Below are positions 18,639-26,752 of a stretch of DNA of 52,203 bases, piece after piece (the stretch's first letter is position 1; every line of letters starts with the position of its first letter). Position numbers and translations under genes: made by a program. The notes under the pieces are model-generated. The model was not told where the DNA came from and made no database searches. It was given only the letters and a program-made list of their open reading frames with translations. The DNA comes from Blastococcus sp. MG754426 (GTDB taxonomy: Bacteria > Actinomycetota > Actinomycetes > Mycobacteriales > Geodermatophilaceae). The stretch spans positions 1 to 52,203 of the forward strand of contig NZ_SSXC01000022.1 in the NCBI RefSeq assembly GCF_021699055.1. Reading direction: 5' to 3'.

Positions 18639-20291
18639 TCAGTCGGGGAGCAGGACGCCGGGGTTGCAGATGCCGTGGGGGTCCAGCCGCTGCTTGACCG
18701 CCCGCAGCACCTCGACGCCCAGCGAGCCCACCTCCCGCTCCAGCCACGGCCGGTGGTCGGCGCCGACGGCGTGGTGGTGGGTGAGCGTGCCGCCCGCGGC
18801 CAGCAGCGCGTCGGTGGCGGCGCGCTTCGCGGAGAGCCACTGCTGGATGGGCAGGGCGTCGTCCCGGTCGGCGAGCACGGTGAAGTAGAGCGAGGCGCCG
18901 GTGGCGTACCCGTGCGAGACGTGCGCCATCACCAGCGGCCGGTGCCCGCCGCGGGCGAGCGACTCCCGCAGCGCCCGGCGGGTGGTGTCGTACACGGTGG
19001 GCAGCGCCGTCCAGGTGGCCGCGGTCTCCAGCGTCTCGACCAGCAGGCCGCCGTCCATGAGCCGGTCGCGCAGGTAGGGCGCCTCGAACCGGTGCCGGCG
19101 CCAGGAGTCGCCCACCCGCCGGCCCAGCCGGACGGCGCCGCCGTCACGCAGCAGCGACGACGCGGCCCGCACCCGGGCGCGGACGAGGTCGGGCACGCCC
19201 TCCCAGCCCACGACCAGCATGCAGCCCTCGGCGCGCCCCCGGGCCCGCAGGCTGCCGCGCAGCGCCTTCGCTCCGGCCCCGGCCGCCATGAGCAGGTTGG
19301 CCCGCGTCTCGTCGGCGTCGGAGAGCCGGACGACGTCGGGCAGCAGGTCGTGCCGGGCGAGCTGCTGGAGCGCGGCCAGCCCGTCCGCCCAGGTGCGGAA
19401 GGACCAGCCCTCGTAGGCGCTGGCCGAGGGCTTGGGGCGCACCCGCAGCGTCAGCTCGGTGATCACCCCGAGCGTCCCCTCCGAGCCCAGCGCGAGGCCC
19501 AGCAGGTCGGGCCCCGCGGCCGACGCCGGCGGGTGGCCGAGCTCGAGGACCCCCGACGGCGTGGCCAGGGTCAGGCCGGCGACCAGCTCGTCGAACCGGC
19601 CGACGCCGGTGGAGGACTGGCCGGCCGAGCGGGTCGCGGCGTACCCGCCGAGCGTGGCGAACTCCCAGCTCTGCGGCAGGTGGCCGAGGGTGAGCCCCTC
19701 CCGGGCCAGCGCCCGCTCGAGGGCCGGCCCGCGCATGCCCGGCCCGACGGTGACCAGCGACGAGTGCACGTCCAGCGCCTGCACCGAGGCCATGCGGGTC
19801 AGGTCGACCGCCAGCACCGGCCGGTCGTCGGGATCGACGCCGGCCAGCCCGCCGACGACGCTGGTGCCCCCGCCGAACGGCACGACGACGATGCCGCGCT
19901 CGCTGCACATCGCCAGCAGCGCGGCCGTCTCCTCGGTCGTGCCGGGCAGCGCCACGGCGTCGGGGGCGTCGGAGGCGTCGCCCTCCCGCCGGCGCAGCAG
20001 GTCCAGGTAGCTCTTGCCCCCGGCCCGGCGCAGCCGCGACCCGCGGTCGGTGCGCACGTGGTCCTCGCCGAGCAGGCCGGCCAGCGCGGCGCGGTCCTCC
20101 TCGGGCAGCCGGCAGGGCGCCAGCCGGATCCCGTCCACCGGCGCGGGGGGCGTGGCCCGCGGTTCCCAGCCCAGCTCGCGGGTGAGGTGGCGGCGCGCGG
20201 CCTTGGTCAGGACGCCGTCGGGCCCCTCGTCCCCGGGGGTGGCGGGGCGCGGGCCCCAGCCCTGGATCGTCAGTTCCGGCTGCTCGGGCAC
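18639..20291 (-). CDS. FAD-linked oxidase resembling alkyldihydroxyacetonephosphate synthase
   Basis: 550 residues from GTG 20291. The N-terminal part holds a VAO-type FAD domain (VVVPFGGGTSVVGGL, the P-loop PFGGGTSVVGG, then TLGGYAATRSAGQSSTGVGRFDELV). The C-terminal part has FAD-oxidase C features and the His-rich motif GTLTHHHAVGADHRPW, characteristic of AGPS, with SLYFTVL supplying the Tyr region. True AGPS exchanges the acyl group of acyl-DHAP for a fatty alcohol to make ether lipid. Bacterial homologues may have other substrates. It lies divergently from glpD with only about 40 bp between starts, which supports a link to glycerol-3-phosphate/DHAP metabolism. Confidence 0.85.
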   Translation of the reverse strand: MPEQPELTIQGWGPRPATPGDEGPDGVLTKAARRHLTRELGWEPRATPPAPVDGIRLAPCRLPEEDRAALAGLLGEDHVRTDRGSRLRRAGGKSYLDLLRRREGDASDAPDAVALPGTTEETAALLAMCSERGIVVVPFGGGTSVVGGLAGVDPDDRPVLAVDLTRMASVQALDVHSSLVTVGPGMRGPALERALAREGLTLGHLPQSWEFATLGGYAATRSAGQSSTGVGRFDELVAGLTLATPSGVLELGHPPASAAGPDLLGLALGSEGTLGVITELTLRVRPKPSASAYEGWSFRTWADGLAALQQLARHDLLPDVVRLSDADETRANLLMAAGAGAKALRGSLRARGRAEGCMLVVGWEGVPDLVRARVRAASSLLRDGGAVRLGRRVGDSWRRHRFEAPYLRDRLMDGGLLVETLETAATWTALPTVYDTTRRALRESLARGGHRPLVMAHVSHGYATGASLYFTVLADRDDALPIQQWLSAKRAATDALLAAGGTLTHHHAVGADHRPWLEREVGSLGVEVLRAVKQRLDPHGICNPGVLLPD

Positions 20292-20294
20292 GGC

Positions 20295-20333
20295 TACAGT
20301 CTGCCGGTGCCGCAGCGGTGGAGGACCGGGTGA
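20295..20333 (+). other. Candidate leaderless 8-codon ORF overlapping the glpD start
   Basis: TACAGT (20295-20300) ends 6 nt before GTG 20307. That GTG opens an 8-codon frame (VPQRWRTG) whose TGA at 20331-20333 overlaps the GTG at 20330, the preferred glpD start. This arrangement could couple glpD translation to a leaderless leader peptide. Confidence 0.35.
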
Positions 20334-21826
20334 TCGGTTCCCTGTCGCCCGCCCGCCGGGCCCGTGACCTCGCCGCCGTCGCCGGGGCGGCCGTCGACGT
20401 GGTCGTGGTCGGCGCCGGCGTCACCGGCGCCGGGGTGGCGCTGGACGCGGCGTCCCGCGGGCTCTCGGTGCTGCTGTGCGAGCGGGCCGACCTCGCGGCG
20501 GGCACCAGCCGGTGGTCCTCGAAGCTGGTGCACGGCGGGCTGCGCTACCTGGCCCACGGGGAGCTCGGCCTGGCGCGGGAGAGCGCCCGCGAGCGCGCCG
20601 TCCTCATGGGGGCGACGGCGCCGCACCTGGTGCGCCCGCTGCCCTTCCTCGTCCCCGACGCCGCCGGCCGCGACGTCACCGCCCTCGCCGAGCTGGGCGG
20701 GCGGCTGGGTGACGCGGTGCGGTTCTCGGTGCCCGGTGGGCGGCGGTCGCTGCCCCCGACCCGGCGGGTGGGCGCCGCCGAGGTGGGCCGGCTGGTCGCG
20801 GGGGTGCGGCCCGGCGGCGGTGGCGTCGTCTTCTGGGACGGGCAGCTGGTCGACGACGCGCGCCTCGTCGTCGCCCTGGTCCGGACGGCGGCCGCGCACG
20901 GCGCCCGCGTGCTCACCGGCGCCGCGGTCACCGCCGTCGACGGCGCGGACGTGCACGTGGCCACCGACGAGGGGCCGGTCACCGTGCGGGCGGGGGCGGT
21001 GGTCAACGCGGCCGGGGTCTGGGCGCAGCGGCTCGCGCCCGGCCTCCGGCTGGTGCCCTCCCGCGGCTCGCACCTCGTGGTGCCGGGCGTGCGGCTGGGG
21101 TCACCCTCGGCGGCGCTGACCGTGCCGCTGCCCGGCTCGCGCTCGCGGTACGTGTTCGCGCTGCCGCAGGCCGATGGGCTGGTCTACCTGGGGCTGACCG
21201 ACGAGCCGGTCGAGGGGCCGGTGCCCGACGACGACGCGACGCCGTCCGAGGCCGAGGTGGCGCAGCTGCTGGGCACCGTGAACCGGGTGCTCGCCGAGCC
21301 GCTGACCCCTGGCGACGTGGTGGGCGCCTACGCGGGCTACCGGCCGCTGGTGCTGCCCGCGGCGGCGACCCCCGGCAGCGCGACCGCAGACCTCTCCCGC
21401 CGGCACCTCCTGGCGTGGGACGGACCGGTCCTCTCCGTGGTCGGCGGGAAGCTCACCACCTACCGCGCCATGGCCGAGGAGGCCGTCGACGCCGTCGTGG
21501 CGCGGCTCGGCCGGGGCGCTGCGCGGTCGGTCACCGCGCGGCTGGCGCTGGTCGGGGCCGCGCCGCGGGTGGCGCTGGACCGGCTGGTCGCGCCGCCGCG
21601 GCTGGTGGCCCGGTACGGCACCGAGGCGCCGGCGGTCGAGGCGCTGGGGCCGGCGCTGGTGGTCGCGGGACGGCCGGAGACGGTGGGGGAGCTGCGGTTC
21701 GCCGTCCGCCACGAGGGGGCGCGCACCGTGGCCGACCTGCTCGACCGCCGCACCCGCATCGGCCTGGTGCCCGCAGACAGGGAGCGCGCGGTGCCGGTGG
21801 CCGAGCAGGTGCTCGCCGAGGCCTGA
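20330..21826 (+). CDS. glpD: Glycerol-3-phosphate dehydrogenase/oxidase
   Basis: 498 residues from GTG 20330, preceded by GGAGG with 5-nt spacing. A GTG at 20318 would add four residues but has no ribosome-binding site at normal distance. The N-terminal dinucleotide fold is VDVVVVGAGVTGAGVALDAASRGLSVLLCER. GTSRWSSKLVHGGLRYL is the GlpD signature, and SVVGGKLTTYRAMAEEAVD is the second flavin motif. It oxidises glycerol-3-phosphate to dihydroxyacetone phosphate at the membrane with quinone as acceptor. The C-terminal helical cap domain is present (ELRFAVRHEGARTVADLLDRRTRIG). Divergent from the AGPS-like flavoprotein. Confidence 0.93.
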   Translation: MIGSLSPARRARDLAAVAGAAVDVVVVGAGVTGAGVALDAASRGLSVLLCERADLAAGTSRWSSKLVHGGLRYLAHGELGLARESARERAVLMGATAPHLVRPLPFLVPDAAGRDVTALAELGGRLGDAVRFSVPGGRRSLPPTRRVGAAEVGRLVAGVRPGGGGVVFWDGQLVDDARLVVALVRTAAAHGARVLTGAAVTAVDGADVHVATDEGPVTVRAGAVVNAAGVWAQRLAPGLRLVPSRGSHLVVPGVRLGSPSAALTVPLPGSRSRYVFALPQADGLVYLGLTDEPVEGPVPDDDATPSEAEVAQLLGTVNRVLAEPLTPGDVVGAYAGYRPLVLPAAATPGSATADLSRRHLLAWDGPVLSVVGGKLTTYRAMAEEAVDAVVARLGRGAARSVTARLALVGAAPRVALDRLVAPPRLVARYGTEAPAVEALGPALVVAGRPETVGELRFAVRHEGARTVADLLDRRTRIGLVPADRERAVPVAEQVLAEA

Positions 21827-21862
21827 CCCGCCGCGACGACCAGGTCCCCCGGTCATGGCGCG

Positions 21863-21913
21863 CCCTCCCTCACCGTGGGCGCTGGGCGAGGACGCGCTGC
21901 GCCGAGGGAGGAC
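21863..21913. repeat. Intergenic inverted repeat (family B/C, degenerate copy)
   Basis: Arms CCTCCCTC (21864-21871) and GAGGGAGG (21904-21911), with an extended pairing region and a degenerate middle arm near 21885-21892. It is preceded at 21838-21854 by GACCAGGTCCCCCGGTC, which looks like a decayed GATCAGGTCACCTGATC module. Located after the glpD stop. Confidence 0.5.
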
Positions 21914-21919
21914 AGGCGT

Positions 21920-21936
21920 ATCTCGTGCAGTGAGAT
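21920..21936. promoter_or_regulatory. Short inverted repeat upstream of the methyltransferase
   Basis: ATCTC-GTGCAGT-GAGAT, 41 nt before the methyltransferase start. It could be an operator or a small hairpin. No regulator gene is adjacent. Confidence 0.3.
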
Positions 21937-21976
21937 GCTGGTTCCACTCTGCGAGACGGAGGAGAACACTGCGGCC

Positions 21977-22770
21977 GTGGACACCTACACGCACGGGCAC
22001 GCCGAGCCGGTCCTGCAGTCGCACCGGTGGCGCACCGCCGGGAACTCCGCCGCGCACCTCCTGCCCGCGCTGCGCCCCGGCCTCGACCTGCTCGACGTCG
22101 GCTGCGGGCCGGGCACGATCACCGTCGACCTGGCCGCACGGGTGGCGCCCGGCCGGGTGCTGGGCCTGGACCTCTCCGCCGACCCCCTCGACGAGGCGCG
22201 GGCCGCCGCCGACCGGGCCGGGGTCGCGGTCACCTTCGCGGTCGGCGACGTCCACGCCCTCGACCTGCCCGACGCCTCGTTCGACGTCGTCCACGCCCAC
22301 CAGGTGCTGCAGCACCTCACCGACCCGGTGGCCGCGCTGCGGGAGATGGCGCGGGTGTGCCGGCCGGGCGGGCTGGTCGCCGTCCGCGACGTCGACTACG
22401 CGGCGACCACCTGGTTCCCCGCCGACGACGGGCTGGACCGCTGGCTGTCGCTCTACCGGCAGGTGGCCCGCCGCAACCACGCCGAGCCCGACGCCGGGCG
22501 GCGGCTGCTGTCCTGGGCCCACGCGGCGGGCCTGCGCGACGTCACGGCGACGACGTCGTCCTGGTGCTTCGCCACCCCGGCGGAGCGGGAGTGGTGGGGC
22601 CGCTCGTGGGCGGGGCGGCGACGGCGTCGGCGTTCGCCGAGCAGGCGGTCGCGTACGGCCTGGCGACGCCGGGGGAGCTGCGGGGGATCGCGGACGCGTG
22701 GCTGCGCTGGGCCGCCGCGGACGACGGCTGGCTCGGCATGCTGCACGGGGAGCTGCTGGTCCGCGTGTGA
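21977..22770 (+). pseudogene. Class I SAM-dependent methyltransferase, frameshifted
   Basis: Starts at GTG 21977 (VDTYTHGHAEPVLQSHRW) after GGAGGAG. The Rossmann fold is intact: DLLDVGCGPGTITVDLA (motif I), VLGLDLSADPL (acidic residue binding ribose), GDVHALDLPDASFD and VVHAHQVLQHLTDP. It reads in frame to about EREWWGRSWAG near 22620. The family-like continuation ATASAFAEQAVAYGLATPGEL, ending HGELLVRV, is then found only in the next frame, with TGA at 22768-22770. One base is effectively missing in the GC-rich run GGGCGGGGCGGCGACGGCG. This is either a real inactivating indel or a sequencing error in a homopolymer-like tract. If the frame is restored, the protein is about 264 residues, normal for the family. 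Confidence 0.8.
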
Positions 22771-22774
22771 CCCC

Positions 22775-23860
22775 TCAGGCCACCTCCTGCCGCTGGTGCG
22801 CACCGAGCGTCGCCAGGCTGCGCCGGAGGCCGACGGCCACCGCCCCGAGGGCGAAGAAGCCCTGGTCGTCACCGATGGCGGAGTCGCGCACCAGCGCCGT
22901 GAGCCGCCCGGCCGCGGCGAGCGCGCCGTCGACGGCGCGGTCGCGCTCGTCCGGCCCGGCGCCCGCGGCGTGGTACGGGGTGCGGACGACGCCGGCCAGG
23001 CCGTCGAGGGCGTCGGCCAGCACCCAGCCGGTCCCGTCGTCGACGCGGTCCAGCCCGCGGCGGTGCGGCTGGAACTCGACGACCAGCGTGGTGAGGTCGT
23101 CGATGAGGACGGCGACGCGGTCCAGGGCCCGGGACTGCTCCCGGATGCTGGCGGCGGTCCCGTGCCACTTCCGCGCCCGCGGGTTGGCCCGCCGCGCGCG
23201 CTCGACCACCAGCTCCGCGTGCCGCATCCGCTCCAGCGCCCGGTCGAGCTCGGTCCCGCGGGCGTCCCACTCGTCGGGCGCCGGTACCCGGCCGCTGCGC
23301 AGGGCGGCTGCCATGGTGCCCAGGTGGTCGGCGATCAGCGCCCGGGCCGCCTGGATCCGCTGGACCGCCGTGGTGAGCTGCAGCGGCGGGAAGAGCACGG
23401 TGGTCACCAGGACGCCGATCGCCGCCCCCAGGAAGGTCAGCCCGGCGTAGCGGACCGCGTAGTCGGCGGGGTCGGCCGTGCCCACCGTGAGCATCAGGAC
23501 GGCCGCGAAGCTGACCCAGCTCGCCTGCTCCCTCAGGACCCGCCACTGCTCGACGACGATCGCCAGCAGCACGATCAGCGCGATGCTCAGCGCATTGGGC
23601 ACCGCCCGGGTGAGCTCGTACACCCCGACGGCGAGCGCGAAGCCGAGCAGGATGGCCAGCAGGCTCCGCCACGCCGCCGACGCGGAGTCCGCGACGGTCG
23701 GGCTGACGGCGATCACCGCGCCGAGCGGGGCGTAGTAGGCGTAGTCGGAGAGGCTCCCGGGCAGCAGCAGGGCCACCTGCCACGCCAGGCCCGCTGCCAG
23801 CGCTGCCCGGACCGCTCGCTGCACCCACGGCTGCTGCAGCCGCGCGACCACCTGTCCCAC
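22775..23860 (-). CDS. FUSC-family inner-membrane protein
   Basis: 361 residues. Two clusters of hydrophobic helices occupy about 15-165 (AVRAALAAGLAWQVALLLPG, APLGAVIAVSPTVADS, LAILLGFALAVGVYEL, ALIVLLAIVVEQW, FLGAAIGVLVTTVLFPP). A cytoplasmic helical domain follows, with heptad-like ALERMRHAELVVERARRAN. The pattern matches the N-terminal half of FUSC/aromatic acid exporter (AaeB/YccS-like) proteins, of which Actinobacteria often have a single-repeat form. Function, probably organic-acid export, is inferred only from the family. GTG start at 23860. Its end lies 4 nt from the methyltransferase stop, convergent. Confidence 0.8.
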   Translation of the reverse strand: MGQVVARLQQPWVQRAVRAALAAGLAWQVALLLPGSLSDYAYYAPLGAVIAVSPTVADSASAAWRSLLAILLGFALAVGVYELTRAVPNALSIALIVLLAIVVEQWRVLREQASWVSFAAVLMLTVGTADPADYAVRYAGLTFLGAAIGVLVTTVLFPPLQLTTAVQRIQAARALIADHLGTMAAALRSGRVPAPDEWDARGTELDRALERMRHAELVVERARRANPRARKWHGTAASIREQSRALDRVAVLIDDLTTLVVEFQPHRRGLDRVDDGTGWVLADALDGLAGVVRTPYHAAGAGPDERDRAVDGALAAAGRLTALVRDSAIGDDQGFFALGAVAVGLRRSLATLGAHQRQEVA

Positions 23861-24121
23861 CCCGCCAGGATGCGCTCCCCTCCCGGCGTCCCCTCCCCGG
23901 GGTGGGGACGCCGGCGGCGGCCCCGCCGCGCGATGTCACGGAACCGTCATGGGCGGCGGGTCGCCGGCCCCGGTGAGCTGTGCGAGAGTCGATGGCCGCG
24001 TGTCGTGGCTCGCCGGCTGCCTGGAGCGCCGAAGATCGCCCGCCCCGCCGATCGGCGGGACGGCTCGCACTGCCGGACGACGAGGACGCGGCCCCGACGC
24101 GGGCCAGGGGAGGTGCGGCCC
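23861..24121. other. Divergent intergenic region before the OpuC-type operon
   Basis: 261 bp without a gene. A GC-rich inverted repeat lies at about 23885-23935. Near 24118 GGGGAGG precedes the ATG of the first permease gene. A fragment GCGCCGAAG near 24027 recalls a glycine-riboswitch core, but the rest of that fold is missing. No confident promoter seen. Confidence 0.4.
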
Positions 24122-24763
24122 ATGTGGGAGTACGTGACCGAGCGGGCCGACCTCATCACCTTCCAGGCGGTCCAGCACGTCAGCCTCGTCGTGCAGTGCG
24201 TCCTGCTGGGCTCGCTGATCGGGGTCGCGCTGGCGGTCCTGGTGTACCGCAACCCCACGGCGACGGCCCTGGCCAACGGGGTGTCGGCCGTGGGCCTGAC
24301 CATCCCCGCCTTCGCGCTGCTGGGCATCCTCCTGGCGCCGTTCGGCTTCGGCATCACGCCCGCGGTGATCGCGGTGACCTTCTACGCGGCGCTGCCGGTG
24401 CTGCGCAACGCCGTGGTCGGGCTGGCGGGGGTCGACCGGGCCACCGTCGAGTCCGCGCGGGGCATCGGCATGACCCGCGCCGCCGCCCTGCTGCGGGTGG
24501 AGCTGCCGCTGGCCTGGCCGGTCATCCTGGCCGGCATCCGCGTCGCCACGCAGATGGTCATGGGCATCGCCGCGATCGCGGCCTACGTGCTCGGGCCCGG
24601 GCTCGGTGGCTTCATCTTCTCCGGCCTCTCCCGGCTGGGTGGCGCGAACGCCCTCAACTCCGCGCTGACCGGGACGATCGCCATCGTCCTGCTCGCGCTC
24701 GTCCTCGACCTGCTGCTCGTGCTGGTGGGTCGGCTCACCACCCCCAGGGGGATCCGTGCCTGA
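24122..24763 (+). CDS. Osmoprotectant ABC transporter permease (OpuCB/ProW-like)
   Basis: 213 residues, five or six transmembrane helices. The permease loop contacting the ATPase is visible as VESARGIGMTRAAALLRVELPLAWPVILAGIR, the EAA-like motif. FYAALPVLRNAVVGLAGVD is typical of glycine betaine/carnitine/choline permeases. ATG 24122 follows a GGGGAGG ribosome-binding site. First gene of a four-gene operon (permease, ATPase, permease, binding protein), each overlapping or abutting the next. Likely imports quaternary-ammonium compatible solutes for osmoprotection. Confidence 0.9.
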   Translation: MWEYVTERADLITFQAVQHVSLVVQCVLLGSLIGVALAVLVYRNPTATALANGVSAVGLTIPAFALLGILLAPFGFGITPAVIAVTFYAALPVLRNAVVGLAGVDRATVESARGIGMTRAAALLRVELPLAWPVILAGIRVATQMVMGIAAIAAYVLGPGLGGFIFSGLSRLGGANALNSALTGTIAIVLLALVLDLLLVLVGRLTTPRGIRA

Positions 24764-25940
24764 GACCGCATCCGCAGCCGCCGCCGGGACGGCGGGCGAC
24801 GACCGGCGCATCAGCGGGGTGCCGATCCGCCTGGAGGGCGTCACCAAGCGCTACCCCGGGCAGGACCGGCCGGCGGTCGACGACGTCGACCTGGAGATCG
24901 CCGCCGGCGAGACGGTGATGTTCGTCGGCCCGTCCGGCTGCGGGAAGACCACCCTGCTCAAGATGCTCAACCGGCTCATCGAGCCGACCAGCGGGCGCAT
25001 CCACCTGGGCGACGAGGACGTCACGGACCAGGACGCCGACCAGCTGCGCCGGAGGATCGGCTACGTCATCCAGGCCGGCGGGCTCTTCCCGCACATGACC
25101 GTCGCGACGAACGTCGGGATGGTCCCCCGGATGCTCAGGTGGGACAAGCAGCGCACCGCCGCCCGGATCGACGAGCTGCTCGAGCTGGTCGGCCTGGACC
25201 CGGCCGTCTACCGCGACCGGTACCCGCGGGAGCTCTCCGGCGGGCAGCAGCAGCGGGTCGGCGTGGCCCGCGCCCTGGCCGCGGACCCGCCGGTGCTGCT
25301 GATGGACGAGCCGTTCGGCGCCGTGGACCCGGTCACCCGCCAGCGCCTGCAGGACGAGCTGCTGCGCATCCAGGAGGAGCTGGGGAAGACGATCGTGTTC
25401 GTCACCCACGACTTCGACGAGGCGGTGAAGCTGGGCGACCGCATCGTCGTCTTCGACGTCGGGGCGCGGGTGGTCCAGTACGACACCCCGGAGCGGATCC
25501 TCGCCGAGCCGGCGGAGGACTACGTCGCCGACTTCGTCGGCGCGGGCGCCACCCTCAAGCAGCTCACGCTGACCCGGGTCGGCGACGTCGACCTCGTGCA
25601 GGTGACGACGGCGGTCGCGGGCTCCCCGTCCGCGGAGGCGGTGGCCGCGGCGCAGGCCGCCGGCGACGACTTCGTGGTGGTGCTGGACTCGAGGGGGCGG
25701 CCGATCAGCTGGCCGACGGTGGCCGAGCTGACCCGGACGACCACGGTGCCGCACACGGTGGACGAGCGGCTCCCGGTCGTCGGGCTGCGGTCGACGCTCA
25801 ACGACGCGCTGGACACCATGCTCGCGGCCAGCCAGGGCGGCGTCGTGGTGACCGGACGGCGTGACGGACTCGCCGGGGTGATGGCGGTGGAGACCGTCAT
25901 GGCCGCCATCCAGCGGTCCCGCACGGAGACGGCCGGATGA
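24756..25940 (+). CDS. Osmoprotectant ABC transporter ATP-binding protein (OpuCA-like)
   Basis: 394 residues, starting at GTG 24756 inside the end of the permease gene (8-nt overlap). Walker A is GPSGCGKTT, the signature is LSGGQQQRVGVARAL, Walker B is VLLMDEPFGAVDP, and the switch His is in VFVTHDFDEAVKLGDR. The Q-loop region reads YVIQAGGLFPHMTVATN. The C-terminal 110 residues extend past the ATPase core and contain a CBS-like stretch (VVLDSRGRPISW, DALDTMLAASQGGVVVTGRRDGLAGVMAVETV). In OpuA/OpuC-type ATPases CBS domains sense ionic strength or c-di-AMP. The CBS part here is shorter than a full Bateman pair. Confidence 0.92.
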   Translation: MPETASAAAAGTAGDDRRISGVPIRLEGVTKRYPGQDRPAVDDVDLEIAAGETVMFVGPSGCGKTTLLKMLNRLIEPTSGRIHLGDEDVTDQDADQLRRRIGYVIQAGGLFPHMTVATNVGMVPRMLRWDKQRTAARIDELLELVGLDPAVYRDRYPRELSGGQQQRVGVARALAADPPVLLMDEPFGAVDPVTRQRLQDELLRIQEELGKTIVFVTHDFDEAVKLGDRIVVFDVGARVVQYDTPERILAEPAEDYVADFVGAGATLKQLTLTRVGDVDLVQVTTAVAGSPSAEAVAAAQAAGDDFVVVLDSRGRPISWPTVAELTRTTTVPHTVDERLPVVGLRSTLNDALDTMLAASQGGVVVTGRRDGLAGVMAVETVMAAIQRSRTETAG

Positions 25941-26752
25941 CCGCCGCCCCCGAGGTGCGCGCCGGCGGCGCACCGGAACCCGCCCCCGCCGAGGAGACCG
26001 CGCGGCACGCCGACCCCTCCGCCGCGGGCGGCGGTGGCTGGCGGGCGCTGCTGCTGCAGCCGGCGCTCGTCGTCCTCGGGGTGGCCGCCTTCCTGGTGTG
26101 GCGGCTGACCGCCGACCTGAGCGACACCGAGGCCCGGCAGCTCGGCTGGGGCGTGCTCGGCGACAGCATCCGCGAGCACCTGGCCCTGACCGTCGTCGCC
26201 GCGGTCATCGTGCTGCTCATCGCGGTGCCGCTGGGCATCGCGCTGACCCGGCGCCCGCTGCGGCGGCTCAGCCCGCTGGTCGTCGGCATCGCCAACACCG
26301 GGCAGGCGGCCCCCGCGATCGGCCTGTTCGTCCTGCTGGCCACCTGGCTGGGCTTCGGCTTCGGGACGACGGTCGTCGCGCTCGTCGTGTACGCGGCGCT
26401 GCCCGTGCTGCGCAACACCATGGTCGGCATCCAGGGGGTCGACGAACGGCTGGTCGAGGCGGGGCGCGGCATGGGGATGAGCGCGCTGGCGGTGCTGCTG
26501 CGGGTGGAGCTCCCGCTCGCCGTGCCGGTGCTGCTCGCCGGCGTGCGCACCGCCCTCGTCCTGCTGGTCGGGACGGCCACGCTGGCCACCTTCATCGACG
26601 GCGGCGGGCTGGGCGTCCTGATCAACACCGGGATCACCCTCTCGCTGGACTCGCTGCTGATCAGCGGGGCGGTGCTCGTCGCGCTGCTCGCGCTGGCGGT
26701 GGACTGGCTGGGCAGGGTCGTCGAGCACGTCGCCCGGCCGAAGGGGCTGTGA
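25937..26752 (+). CDS. Osmoprotectant ABC transporter permease (second subunit)
   Basis: 271 residues; ATG 25937 overlaps the ATPase stop (ATGA). A cytoplasmic acidic N-terminus of about 30 residues is followed by six hydrophobic segments. The EAA-like loop is VEAGRGMGMSALAVLLRVELPLAVPVLLAGVR, and YAALPVLRNTMVGIQGVDERL parallels the first permease closely, so the two are paralogous partners of a heterodimeric channel. The last segments include TATLATFIDGGGLGVLINTGI, typical of OpuCB/OpuCD proteins. Confidence 0.9.
   Translation: MTAAPEVRAGGAPEPAPAEETARHADPSAAGGGGWRALLLQPALVVLGVAAFLVWRLTADLSDTEARQLGWGVLGDSIREHLALTVVAAVIVLLIAVPLGIALTRRPLRRLSPLVVGIANTGQAAPAIGLFVLLATWLGFGFGTTVVALVVYAALPVLRNTMVGIQGVDERLVEAGRGMGMSALAVLLRVELPLAVPVLLAGVRTALVLLVGTATLATFIDGGGLGVLINTGITLSLDSLLISGAVLVALLALAVDWLGRVVEHVARPKGL

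Noticed and set aside
23861-24121. Possible glycine or guanidine riboswitch upstream of the osmoprotectant operon (GCGCCGAAG near 24027 and CCGGACGACGAGG near 24072)
   Set aside because: The conserved CTCTCAGG closing segment and a proper P2 stem of the glycine aptamer are missing, and the guanidine-III consensus does not continue. An Infernal search would settle it.
21875-24763. A very long plus-strand open frame joining the methyltransferase, the antisense of the FUSC gene and the first permease
   Set aside because: The middle 1.4 kb is low-complexity antisense of a well-supported FUSC gene, and the two ends are separate known families with their own starts. Long open antisense frames are expected at this GC content.
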